A stretch of DNA of 64,000 bases from NCBI GenBank assembly GCA_002083615.1, contig MSXO01000003.1:120530-184529 (forward strand). Direction: 5' to 3'. This stretch comes from Proteobacteria bacterium ST_bin11 (GTDB lineage: Bacteria > Pseudomonadota > Gammaproteobacteria > Methylococcales > Methylomonadaceae). Of the stretch, positions 58,862 to 64,000 are shown in pieces. Both the position numbers and the translations under genes were made by a program. Position 1 is the first letter of the stretch. Each line of letters opens with the position of its first letter. Below the pieces are notes generated by a model. That model was not told where the DNA came from, searched no databases, and saw only the letters and a program-made list of their open reading frames with translations.

Positions 58862-59294
58862 TATTTTCTCCGAATTGTGGTTATAAGAATAGTTATCCCC
58901 CTAGCTTACCAACAAAACACGGAATTGCTGGTGATCAATTCGATCAAGCATCCACCCGCCAAGTAAAAACTTGCAGCGGATGGCAGTGATGAAGGGTAAA
59001 CGCTGCTTACAAATCGGCTTTAAAACGTCGCCTTTGGCGAGCTTCTGACCTCTCTGGGCCGCGATTCAGCGATAATGTGCGGCGATGTCAAATTCAGGCT
59101 CAGCCTGATCCCATCTTAAGGGCGAACAAAAACGGGATATTAACTCGCGAACCTGACTAACTGTCGGAAAAGTCTTTAAGATGCATGCACAATTGTCATT
59201 CTAAATTTGTCTTTCATTTTTCCCAAAAACCGATATAATCGTCGGTTCGAGTATGTTGCAGTAACAAAGCGCATTAATAGTGTAGGGAGATAGT
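58862..59294. other. Intergenic region upstream of csrA
   Basis: 433 bases, ending with the csrA promoter region (-10 TATAAT at 59234-59239; a -35 candidate TTTCAT at 59212-59217, 16 bases away). AAAAACTTGCAG near 58966 also occurs near 59895, probably chance or decayed sequence. No gene. Confidence 0.5.
59234..59239 (+). promoter_or_regulatory. csrA promoter -10 element
   Basis: A perfect TATAAT 55 bases before the csrA ATG, with the best -35 match (TTTCAT, 59212-59217) at a 16-base spacing. The leader includes GTAGGGAG, the ribosome site, which also has a GGA that CsrA itself could bind. Confidence 0.6.
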
Positions 59295-59486
59295 ATGCTT
59301 ATCTTGACTCGTAGAGTAGGAGAGACCTTGATGATTGGTGACGATGTGACTGTTACAGTTCTCGGGGTCAAAGGAAATCAAGTTAGAATTGGTGTAAATG
59401 CACCAAAAGATATATCTGTTCATAGGGAAGAAATCTACGAGAGGATTAAAAAAGAGCAGTCCGAAGCGGGAAGCACGGAGGGCTGA
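59295..59486 (+). CDS. csrA: Carbon storage regulator CsrA
   Basis: A 63-residue RNA-binding dimer that represses or stabilises mRNAs through GGA motifs. [47 protein letters not shown] is nearly the E. coli sequence; R44-equivalent (HREEIYERI) is present. The ribosome site is GTAGGGAG, eight bases upstream. It is followed 10 bases later by tRNA-Ser(GCT), an arrangement also seen in E. coli (csrA then serV). The UvrY-type regulator at 37890 may control its antagonistic small RNAs. Confidence 0.97.
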   Translation: MLILTRRVGETLMIGDDVTVTVLGVKGNQVRIGVNAPKDISVHREEIYERIKKEQSEAGSTEG

Positions 59487-59496
59487 GCCAGTTATA

Positions 59497-59587
59497 GGAG
59501 AGATGGCCGAGAGGCCGAAGGCGCTCCCCTGCTAAGGGAGTATGTGCCAAAAGCGCATCGAGGGTTCGAATCCCTCTCTCTCCGCCA
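59497..59587 (+). tRNA. tRNA-Ser (anticodon GCT)
   Basis: 91 bases including the encoded CCA. Acceptor GGAGAGA pairs with TCTCTCC; anticodon loop CTGCTAA gives GCT at 59531-59533; long variable arm as in all serine tRNAs; T arm GGTTCGAATCC. Reads AGC and AGU codons. Confidence 0.98.
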
Positions 59588-59621
59588 TAACATTTAAGGC
59601 ATAGTTTTTCAATTAGCCTTT

Positions 59622-59680
59622 TAAAAAGCCTCTGCAAGCAGCGCGTATCAAACAACGCTGCGAGATAAGAGGCTTTTTTA
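59622..59680 (+). terminator. Intrinsic terminator after tRNA-Ser
   Basis: Outer stem AAAAAGCCTCT with AGAGGCTTTTTT and inner stem GCAGCG/CGCTGC (59638-59643 with 59656-59661), ending in a T run. It ends the csrA/tRNA-Ser transcript. Confidence 0.85.
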
Positions 59681-60130
59681 TGGGAGCCTCATCTCCGTTG
59701 TGTTTTATTTGCGTACTTGACAGCAACTAAGCATCAAATAGCTTTTAACGACTGGGAGCTCACCCAAAAGCTATTTGGACAGAGCCCCGCCGAAAATGGG
59801 ATGCAGCAAAAAACTCAAGCTTGCCTGGAATTTTTAAATCCTAATTGGTTGATCTAAAACGCTTAGGAAGCGGAAAGCAGCTTTCCCGGCACTAAAAACT
59901 TGCAGTGATATGCAAGGATACCAGAGAATATAAGCCCTCAATGCGACTAAAATATCACACGAGCAGCTTTGGCCTTGGGTGGTCGACGCAAAGAACACTG
60001 AGATCAAGAGAAATTGTTAAATCGTCAATACTTTAACGAAATACCAGAGAGTAGAACTACTGATCGAGTACATAAAAAATGCAACACACATTACTCTACT
60101 AGATTTTTTCTTCTTAAACTAAATTAAAAC
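59681..60130. other. Intergenic region with an 11-bp inverted repeat
   Basis: 450 bases without a gene. The perfect inverted repeat AAATAGCTTTT / AAAAGCTATTT (59736-59746 and 59766-59776) has a 19-base spacer and no T run; a TTGACA (59717-59722) stands just upstream. Confidence 0.5.
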
Positions 60131-60159
60131 TTGACATAAAGTTGCTCAGAAAAGATAAT
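60131..60159 (+). promoter_or_regulatory. Sigma-70 promoter of tRNA-Arg/tRNA-Asn
   Basis: TTGACA (60131-60136) and GATAAT (60154-60159) with an ideal 17-base spacer. The start site would be near 60167, just before the tRNA-Arg 5' end. Confidence 0.88.
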
Positions 60160-60174
60160 AAGCGGCTCAGATAA

Positions 60175-60251
60175 GCGCCCGTAGCTCAGCTGGATAGAGT
60201 ACTCGGCTACGAACCGAGCGGTCGGGAGTTCGAATCTCTCCGGGCGCGCCA
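60175..60251 (+). tRNA. tRNA-Arg (anticodon ACG)
   Basis: 77 bases with encoded CCA. Acceptor GCGCCCG pairs with CGGGCGC; anticodon loop CTACGAA gives ACG (60209-60211), the adenine of which is normally made inosine; T arm GTTCGAATC. Confidence 0.98.
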
Positions 60252-60275
60252 TATCGAGAACAAGAAAAATATTAA

Positions 60276-60351
60276 TCCCCTGTAGCTCAGTCGGTAGAGC
60301 GGGTGACTGTTAATCACTAGGTCGGCGGTTCGAGCCCGTCCGGGGGAGCCA
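60276..60351 (+). tRNA. tRNA-Asn (anticodon GTT)
   Basis: 76 bases with encoded CCA. Acceptor TCCCCTG pairs with CGGGGGA; anticodon loop CTGTTAA gives GTT (60309-60311); T arm GGTTCGAGCC. Its 3' end borders the mobile island and may be the insertion target. Confidence 0.98.
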
Positions 60352-60360
60352 AATAAATCA

Positions 60361-60394
60361 AGGGCTTAGGTAGAAATACCTGAGCCCTTTTTTT
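60361..60394 (+). terminator. Intrinsic terminator of the tRNA-Arg/tRNA-Asn transcript
   Basis: 11-bp stem with one G-T wobble (60361-60371 with 60378-60388), six-base loop, then a run of T. Confidence 0.95.
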
Positions 60395-60399
60395 ATGCG

Positions 60400-60421
60400 T
60401 GGTCACTTTTATGGTCACTTT
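60400..60421. repeat. Direct repeat TGGTCACTTT x2, island border
   Basis: Two identical 10-base copies, 60400-60409 and 60412-60421, two bases apart. They lie between the tRNA-Asn terminator and the first island gene. Such short repeats occur at integrase attachment sites or as arm-type binding sites; the far end of the island is not in the window, so an att role is inference. Confidence 0.55.
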
Positions 60422-60562
60422 GTTTTTCTCTCAAAACCGAAAATTTTTCGGTGAACTATCTGAAAAACGTACGCCACATAACCAAGTGTTTTCGCCACAG
60501 TCACAGTTAAGCCTGAAATCCAAAGATTTGTAGTTCTGAAAGCACCGCACTGCACTCGCTGC

Positions 60563-60793
60563 CTAAAGCGAACTATCACTCTCCTTATTTGCCCTGTTTT
60601 CATAGAAAGCATTTACTTTGCTTGCTAGCCACATTTGCGGATTCTTAATTACCGGTGGAGGTACTTCGCCAGCCTTCCTCATTCGCCAAAATTGAGTGCG
60701 AGTCACACCTAATTTCTCCAACATGTCACTGATTTTTAAGAACTCTTTTTCTTTGGTAATTTCTGTCGTCTTTTGTTCGCTTTCAGTATTCAC
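60563..60793 (-). CDS. alpA: AlpA-family transcriptional regulator / excisionase-like protein
   Basis: A 76-residue DNA-binding protein with a winged-helix core of the MerR/Xis type: EFLKISDMLEKLGVTRTQFWRMRKAGEVPPPV, where the basic segment contacts DNA. AlpA-type proteins control integrase genes or act as excisionases in mobile elements. The start is GTG 60793, with AGG nearby, 13 bases after the FlhC-like gene, so it is the last gene of the FlhD/FlhC operon. It marks the left part of the island. Confidence 0.85.
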   Translation of the reverse strand: MNTESEQKTTEITKEKEFLKISDMLEKLGVTRTQFWRMRKAGEVPPPVIKNPQMWLASKVNAFYENRANKESDSSL

Positions 60794-60806
60794 AGGATCA
60801 ACCTAA

Positions 60807-61274
60807 TTACAAAGAGTAGTTACACACACCGCAACGCTCAGATAGATCTTCCCTCGCATTCAATAAAACCCAGGCTCGACAATTCTTGCATGTCGAAATC
60901 TGAACTTTTTTATCTTTGATGTCCTGGGCCACCACCCAAGCAGCCGAAAAGTCGAGTTGCCCGGAAGGATAGGAACGCTTGTAGGCGTCAAAAGCGCTTA
61001 TCAGTGTTTGGATTTGACTGTCGGGCGATTTGTTTGAAGCAGCCCGATAGCACACGGCAAATAGCGTTACGTCCTTGTATTTCCGCCGGCTTCCAGTCAG
61101 ACCACGGGTGGAAAACTTGATCGATCCACGACTGGGCGATTGGCCATGTAATTGACGGTATGTCTGCCTCAGTAACTTTATCGGTACTCCCGTTGCTTGA
61201 TGCACGATTTTGACTTTCGCATGGAGATTGAGCAGTTCTATCGCCAAGGTTTGTTGTTGATATTTCTTGAGCAT
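60807..61274 (-). CDS. flhC: FlhC-like transcriptional activator (second copy)
   Basis: A 155-residue FlhC homologue. The N-terminus LAIELLNLHAKVKIVHQATGV and LLRQTYRQLHGQSPSRGSIKFST follow E. coli FlhC closely ([32 protein letters not shown]). Four zinc cysteines are at 129, 132, 148 and 151 (CKNC and CGVC). The C-terminus ends right after the last zinc pair, so it lacks the tail of flagellar FlhC (192 aa). ATG 61274 has GGGAGG nine bases upstream. It follows the STAS-FlhD gene by 12 bases and probably forms a complex with it. On elements of the SXT/IncA-C type such pairs activate transfer genes. Confidence 0.83.
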   Translation of the reverse strand: MLKKYQQQTLAIELLNLHAKVKIVHQATGVPIKLLRQTYRQLHGQSPSRGSIKFSTRGLTGSRRKYKDVTLFAVCYRAASNKSPDSQIQTLISAFDAYKRSYPSGQLDFSAAWVVAQDIKDKKVQISTCKNCRAWVLLNAREDLSERCGVCNYSL

Positions 61275-61286
61275 TAGCTGCCTCCC

Positions 61287-61880
61287 TTAATCAATAGTGC
61301 CGCTTAATCCAAGCATGGCTTCCACCATCGGAGGCGATTCTCTATTGATGTTTTGAATAAACTGACTCGAAAATCGAGGGGTAAAACATAGCCAGTTTGA
61401 GCGGGAAATTAAGTCAATGTCTTCTAAAGATAAACGACCAACTGCCAAGCGCATGGCCTCATCGGTAATCCCCAAGATTAATTCGGTCAGAACCGAGTTC
61501 TCCCGTGTGATTTCTCTGGCTTTGATGAGCCAAGTTTGATTCATGGCATAAATCTCTTCATCGCATCCCAGTTGATTGATCGCCGTCAGTTTGTCAAAGT
61601 AGACCTCGAGATTTTTGAATGCTGACTGCATCATGTTGTCGATGTGCCCCGCCATATTGACTATTTTCAGTTTCGATTTCAGATAATCGGATCCGAATTC
61701 GGCGACCAGTGGCAAAAACAATTCCTGAAAGAACCCCTGCGTGATGGTTTTGACGTCCTTAAAATCAATCGTCAGCGATTGCTGATTGGCAAAGCATTCT
61801 CGGGCCAAGCGGGCTAGATTTTTGCCATGGATTGGCTGGGGTATTTGGGAATGGGTGGCTGTGACAACAACGATATGCAT
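61287..61880 (-). CDS. STAS-like (DUF4325-type)–FlhD fusion protein
   Basis: A 197-residue protein in two parts. Residues about 20-80 (ARLARECFANQQSLTIDFK, ITQGFFQELFLPLVAEFG, LKIVNM) look like the STAS-like DUF4325 domain. Residues 109-170 follow E. coli FlhD almost without gaps: EIYAMNQTWLIKA for [13 protein letters not shown], then LGITDEAM for LGINEEM, SLEDIDLISRSN for [12 protein letters not shown], and CFTPRF for VCHFRF. AAGGAG lies just before ATG 61880. It sits between two FlhC genes (32 and 12 bases away). The fusion is by eye, not by profile search; a small STAS domain could bind a partner kinase or nucleotide. Confidence 0.72.
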   Translation of the reverse strand: MHIVVVTATHSQIPQPIHGKNLARLARECFANQQSLTIDFKDVKTITQGFFQELFLPLVAEFGSDYLKSKLKIVNMAGHIDNMMQSAFKNLEVYFDKLTAINQLGCDEEIYAMNQTWLIKAREITRENSVLTELILGITDEAMRLAVGRLSLEDIDLISRSNWLCFTPRFSSQFIQNINRESPPMVEAMLGLSGTID

Positions 61881-61912
61881 GCGACTTCTCCTTAGTAGCT
61901 GATGGATCGTCT

Positions 61913-62530
61913 CTAACGAGCTCTTGGTTTGTTCAATGTGAGCATTTTTGATTTTGCGGAAACCCAGCGTCGCCGACCTGAGCGATCAGTCCACACCTCG
62001 CAGATAGGGCATTGACTAAATGCGGCTTCAGGGTGAATCATGCCTAGGTAACGGGCGCGGCAACGCCCGCAAAGAATGAAAACCAAATCACCCGCCGAGA
62101 GCAGGCTAATTAAATACCAAGCCCGGTTGATGTCTAACGGATAATGTTGGCTGGAGCGTGGTTGGATAAATTGCCGATCGGCTAAAATTTTGGAAGCGAC
62201 GTTGCTGTAGATCTCATAGGCCGTAACCAGTAAGGTTGCACTCAGGTTCGGAGTAGAAAGTCGGTGTCTGATGTCTTCAATTATGCTTAAAAATAGCGAG
62301 GCATGAATGTTGTTGAACGCCGAGCGGATGGCCCATTGATGATCATGAGGCAGCATGCCTTGTTTGGGCGGTTGTCCTTGTACCGCTTTAGATAATTCGA
62401 TGCTTTGCTTTCGGGTTAAATGGCAGAGTTGGCTGACAATCGGAGGACGTGCGCCAAGCTGGATTAGCCTTTCGGCCAATAGCAAGTCCGCGCCTATATT
62501 TGACCTGCTTTTAAAGGGCATTGGTTTCAT
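61913..62530 (-). CDS. flhC: FlhC-like transcriptional activator (first copy)
   Basis: A 205-residue FlhC homologue. AERLIQLGARPPIVSQLCHLTRK and LSKAVQGQPPKQGMLPHDHQW match the FlhC opening ([17 protein letters not shown]), NNIHASLFLSII matches NVHASMFCNA, and the four zinc cysteines are C154, C157, C174 and C177 (CGRC and CPIC). ATG 62530 is preferred; it overlaps the end of flhD, with ATG 62521 as a second choice. FlhC makes the main DNA contacts in the FlhD4C2 complex. Second gene of the five-gene operon. Confidence 0.85.
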   Translation of the reverse strand: MKPMPFKSRSNIGADLLLAERLIQLGARPPIVSQLCHLTRKQSIELSKAVQGQPPKQGMLPHDHQWAIRSAFNNIHASLFLSIIEDIRHRLSTPNLSATLLVTAYEIYSNVASKILADRQFIQPRSSQHYPLDINRAWYLISLLSAGDLVFILCGRCRARYLGMIHPEAAFSQCPICEVWTDRSGRRRWVSAKSKMLTLNKPRAR

Positions 62531-62804
62531 CCGCAGTTCCAGTGATACACGGTTGGAGAAGATCCACATAGGCGACCATGGGCAAGTTGCTTGGAACATA
62601 AACCGGCAATAACTGAATCACTGCGCGACTGCTTTCGGCGTGTTCACGAAGTTGCTCCTGTGTCGTGCCGGCGAGATGGTCTATACCATTCCGATCTAAT
62701 CCAAAGCGCCAGGCCGTTTCTTCAGGATTACTGCGTGCGCATTCCCTGGCTAGCATGAGATATTCGAAATTTAACCGGGCAAGATCTTCATCCAGTGTTG
62801 ACAT
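62511..62804 (-). CDS. flhD: FlhD-like transcriptional activator
   Basis: A 97-residue FlhD homologue. LARLNFEYLMLARECARSN and AWRFGLDRNGIDHLAGTTQEQLREHAESSRAVIQL follow E. coli FlhD ([41 protein letters not shown]). ATG 62804 has AGAGG upstream; the frame is open much further but without a family-like N-terminus. Its end overlaps flhC by 20 bases. FlhD is the partner that sets specificity. First gene of the operon; flagellar genes are not nearby, which points to an element regulator (SetD/AcaD-like). Confidence 0.8.
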   Translation of the reverse strand: MSTLDEDLARLNFEYLMLARECARSNPEETAWRFGLDRNGIDHLAGTTQEQLREHAESSRAVIQLLPVYVPSNLPMVAYVDLLQPCITGTADETNAL

Positions 62805-63182
62805 AAACGCCTCTGAGTTGATTAACGACTGTTGTCGATATGCTAGGCAGGCAACGCGGAAATGTCCCGGTCGCAAAGTGACCTGATTTGGGTCACAAAC
62901 CTCCGGAACCCCCGATAGATATGATTTGGCTTTGTTGAAAATAATTGTCCTATTGCGCTGGCGACGCTTTTTTCTGCAAATAACGGACGGCCAATTTGAT
63001 AACGCCAGGCTAATTGCAGGGTCCAATGAATTGAATGATCCTGAAATTCTTCTAATCTCGTTCTGCTTACCAGGGACTTTGCCTACAAGAAGTAGAGCCT
63101 TAATTGGTGTTTGACCTGAATAATTGCATTCCAAAATCATTTTTATATTGCTTATCTCGAATTTGTTATGGAGGAAATTGTT
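62805..63182. other. Divergent regulatory region of the island
   Basis: 378 bases between flhD and the rightward leader ORF. It holds the GTGACC-N7-GGTCAC palindrome (62878-62896) and, at about 63077-63107, a segment resembling one near 35533-35563. No credible gene. Confidence 0.55.
62878..62896. promoter_or_regulatory. Candidate operator, palindrome GTGACC-N7-GGTCAC
   Basis: Perfect 6-bp inverted repeat with a seven-base spacer, 74 bases upstream of the flhD start. The half-site GGTCAC also occurs in both copies of the direct repeat at 60400-60421, so one regulator may bind both places (inference). Confidence 0.4.
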
Positions 63183-63254
63183 ATGAATCGGCTATTCGCT
63201 AACCAGACAACTACTGCTGGTTACCTGGTTTGGGGTGGTTTATGCGCGAGGTAA
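63183..63254 (+). CDS. Candidate 23-residue leader peptide overlapping the next gene
   Basis: ATG 63183 has GGAGG seven bases upstream, the best ribosome site in the island. The 23-residue peptide starts MNRLFANQTTTAGY and ends GGLCAR; its stop lies ten bases past the ATG of the next gene in another frame, so translation of the two should be coupled. Confidence 0.5.
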   Translation: MNRLFANQTTTAGYLVWGGLCAR

Positions 63255-64000
63255 TTCAATGCTTGATCGATTGGTTGGATAGCGAGCCAAGCGATGAAAA
63301 AGGGCACCGCATATTGCGCGCGTTAGCCCAGGAATCGTTGAAGAAGTCAGAATTCGAAGAGTCGAAGCGCCGGTTCACGGCTGATGAAATCGTCGCCGCA
63401 GTCGGTGAATCTATAGGAATTTCCGATCCTAAAAAGTGGATCGATTGGCCGGGTTCGTTGAAGAAATATTGCGAAACCCGAGAGCCGCAAATCTTAGAGT
63501 TTGCTCGTAAACGTGGGTTGTCTTGTTATCCAAAACCTGACCGTAAAAGCACAAAGGGCGGTCCGGGACAACTCACGACGTTCTATATCAAGGCAGAACC
63601 GATACCGGAAATAATGGAAGAAGACCAAACGATTGACGGCGTCCTTGGCAGGAACAATGCAGCCGATTTGCAAGCCAGCTATCAAATGACTGAACTAGGT
63701 GAAGTCAAACCCAGTTGGATCGCGAGTCGGTTATTTCGGCGTGGACAAATCGAATTAAGACAATGGCATGTCTGGGTTATAGCGGGTTGGCTAGCAATCA
63801 TAGCTGGGTTCTCGGTGTTAATTGTTTATGCTGGATGGCTATCGTTATCCGTACCCAGATCCGTGACAACGCAAGATTTGACATTACTGGTCAGTATTTT
63901 CGCGATTCCCTATGGTTCCTGGGTCACGATCATCAAGCCTTGGATATTATTGTTGGATGATCGAATCGTCGTAGCTCATTGTAGTGGTCTAATAAAAAAG
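63242..64000 (+). CDS. Unknown protein with C-terminal membrane helices (3' end beyond window)
   Basis: The frame starts at ATG 63242 and is open to the window edge, 253 codons. The first 170 residues are soluble and charged (MREVIQCLIDWLDSEPSDEK, FTADEIVAAVGESIGI, WPGSLKKYC, PDRKSTKGGPGQLTTFY) and may hold a winged-helix-like region. About residues 176-198 and 209-236 are hydrophobic helices (WVIAGWLAIIAGFSVLIVY and TLLVSIFAIPYGSWVTII). No family recognised. Divergent from the FlhD/FlhC operon and possibly under its control. Confidence 0.65.
   Translation, partial: MREVIQCLIDWLDSEPSDEKGHRILRALAQESLKKSEFEESKRRFTADEIVAAVGESIGISDPKKWIDWPGSLKKYCETREPQILEFARKRGLSCYPKPDRKSTKGGPGQLTTFYIKAEPIPEIMEEDQTIDGVLGRNNAADLQASYQMTELGEVKPSWIASRLFRRGQIELRQWHVWVIAGWLAIIAGFSVLIVYAGWLSLSVPRSVTTQDLTLLVSIFAIPYGSWVTIIKPWILLLDDRIVVAHCSGLIKK

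Noticed and set aside
59446..59655. 69-codon minus-strand frame across tRNA-Ser
   Set aside because: It is the complement of a tRNA gene and the csrA end.
60415..60612. 65-codon minus-strand frame next to alpA
   Set aside because: Overlaps alpA in another frame and has no ribosome site.
62805..63140. 112-codon N-terminal extension of flhD
   Set aside because: It crosses the palindrome and regulatory region, has no FlhD-like content, and ATG 62804 has its own ribosome site.

Overview
The window reads as chromosome of a gammaproteobacterial methanotroph, most likely Methylomonas or a close relative. The main clues are the C30 carotenoid operon crtN-ald-crtNb (12841-17468), in the order and protein sizes I remember for Methylomonas; two tandem MtdB-type methylene-tetrahydromethanopterin dehydrogenases (38572-40433); a zinc metallohydrolase plus SoxYZ-like carrier of the kind linked to quinoprotein dehydrogenases (46220-48089); and the suhB-trmJ-cysE-iscR-iscS order. 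This rests on recognising protein families by eye; no database search was run.

Layout. 1-2330: PLP-dependent desulfhydrase (cut by the window edge), folP, a small membrane methyltransferase. 2377-12036: one long co-directional block with an ABC ATPase, an FtsX-type permease, two hybrid sensor kinases, a single-domain response regulator and a diguanylate cyclase, most with overlapping start and stop codons. 12149-18869: hexanucleotide repeat, RRM-like protein, carotenoid operon, RIO kinase, a 56-residue protein. 19025-24488: isoquinoline-oxidoreductase-like molybdoenzyme pair, polyphosphate glucokinase, then a long gap with very short ORFs and probable structured RNA. 24489-35947: DCC-family protein, SOUL lipoprotein, CbiX, RhlE helicase, acyltransferase-like membrane protein, transaldolase-like enzyme, the LdtD/YcbK peptidoglycan pair, a frameshifted DUF3422 gene and rubredoxin. 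36018-48427: proS, a GacA/UvrY-type regulator, mtdB twins, suhB, trmJ, cysE, iscR-iscS-iscA (no iscU), an orphan HvfA-like peptide, def, and the metallohydrolase/SoxYZ/DUF2845 set. 48562-59486: EAL protein with a sulfate-binding protein, a PAS-like Zn-ribbon protein, a 1524-residue CheB-CheR-PAS-GGDEF-EAL protein, a subtilase-like protein with a C-terminal sorting signal, a small secreted protein, and csrA.

59497-60394 carries tRNA-Ser(GCT), then tRNA-Arg(ACG) and tRNA-Asn(GTT) behind a clear sigma-70 promoter and in front of a terminator. Immediately after tRNA-Asn a mobile island appears to begin: a 10-bp direct repeat, an AlpA-type regulator, and a five-gene operon with two consecutive FlhD-FlhC pairs. 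The second FlhD is fused behind a STAS-like (DUF4325-type) domain. FlhDC homologues on integrative and conjugative elements (SetCD of SXT, AcaCD of IncA/C) are master activators of transfer, so this looks like an unusual duplicated activator module and is the most novel part of the window. A divergent short ORF overlaps the start of an unknown membrane protein that runs off the right edge.

Shared themes: cyclic-di-GMP signalling (DGC at 10372, EAL at 48562, dual GGDEF-EAL at 51678), and a possible Gac/Csr link (UvrY-type regulator plus CsrA).
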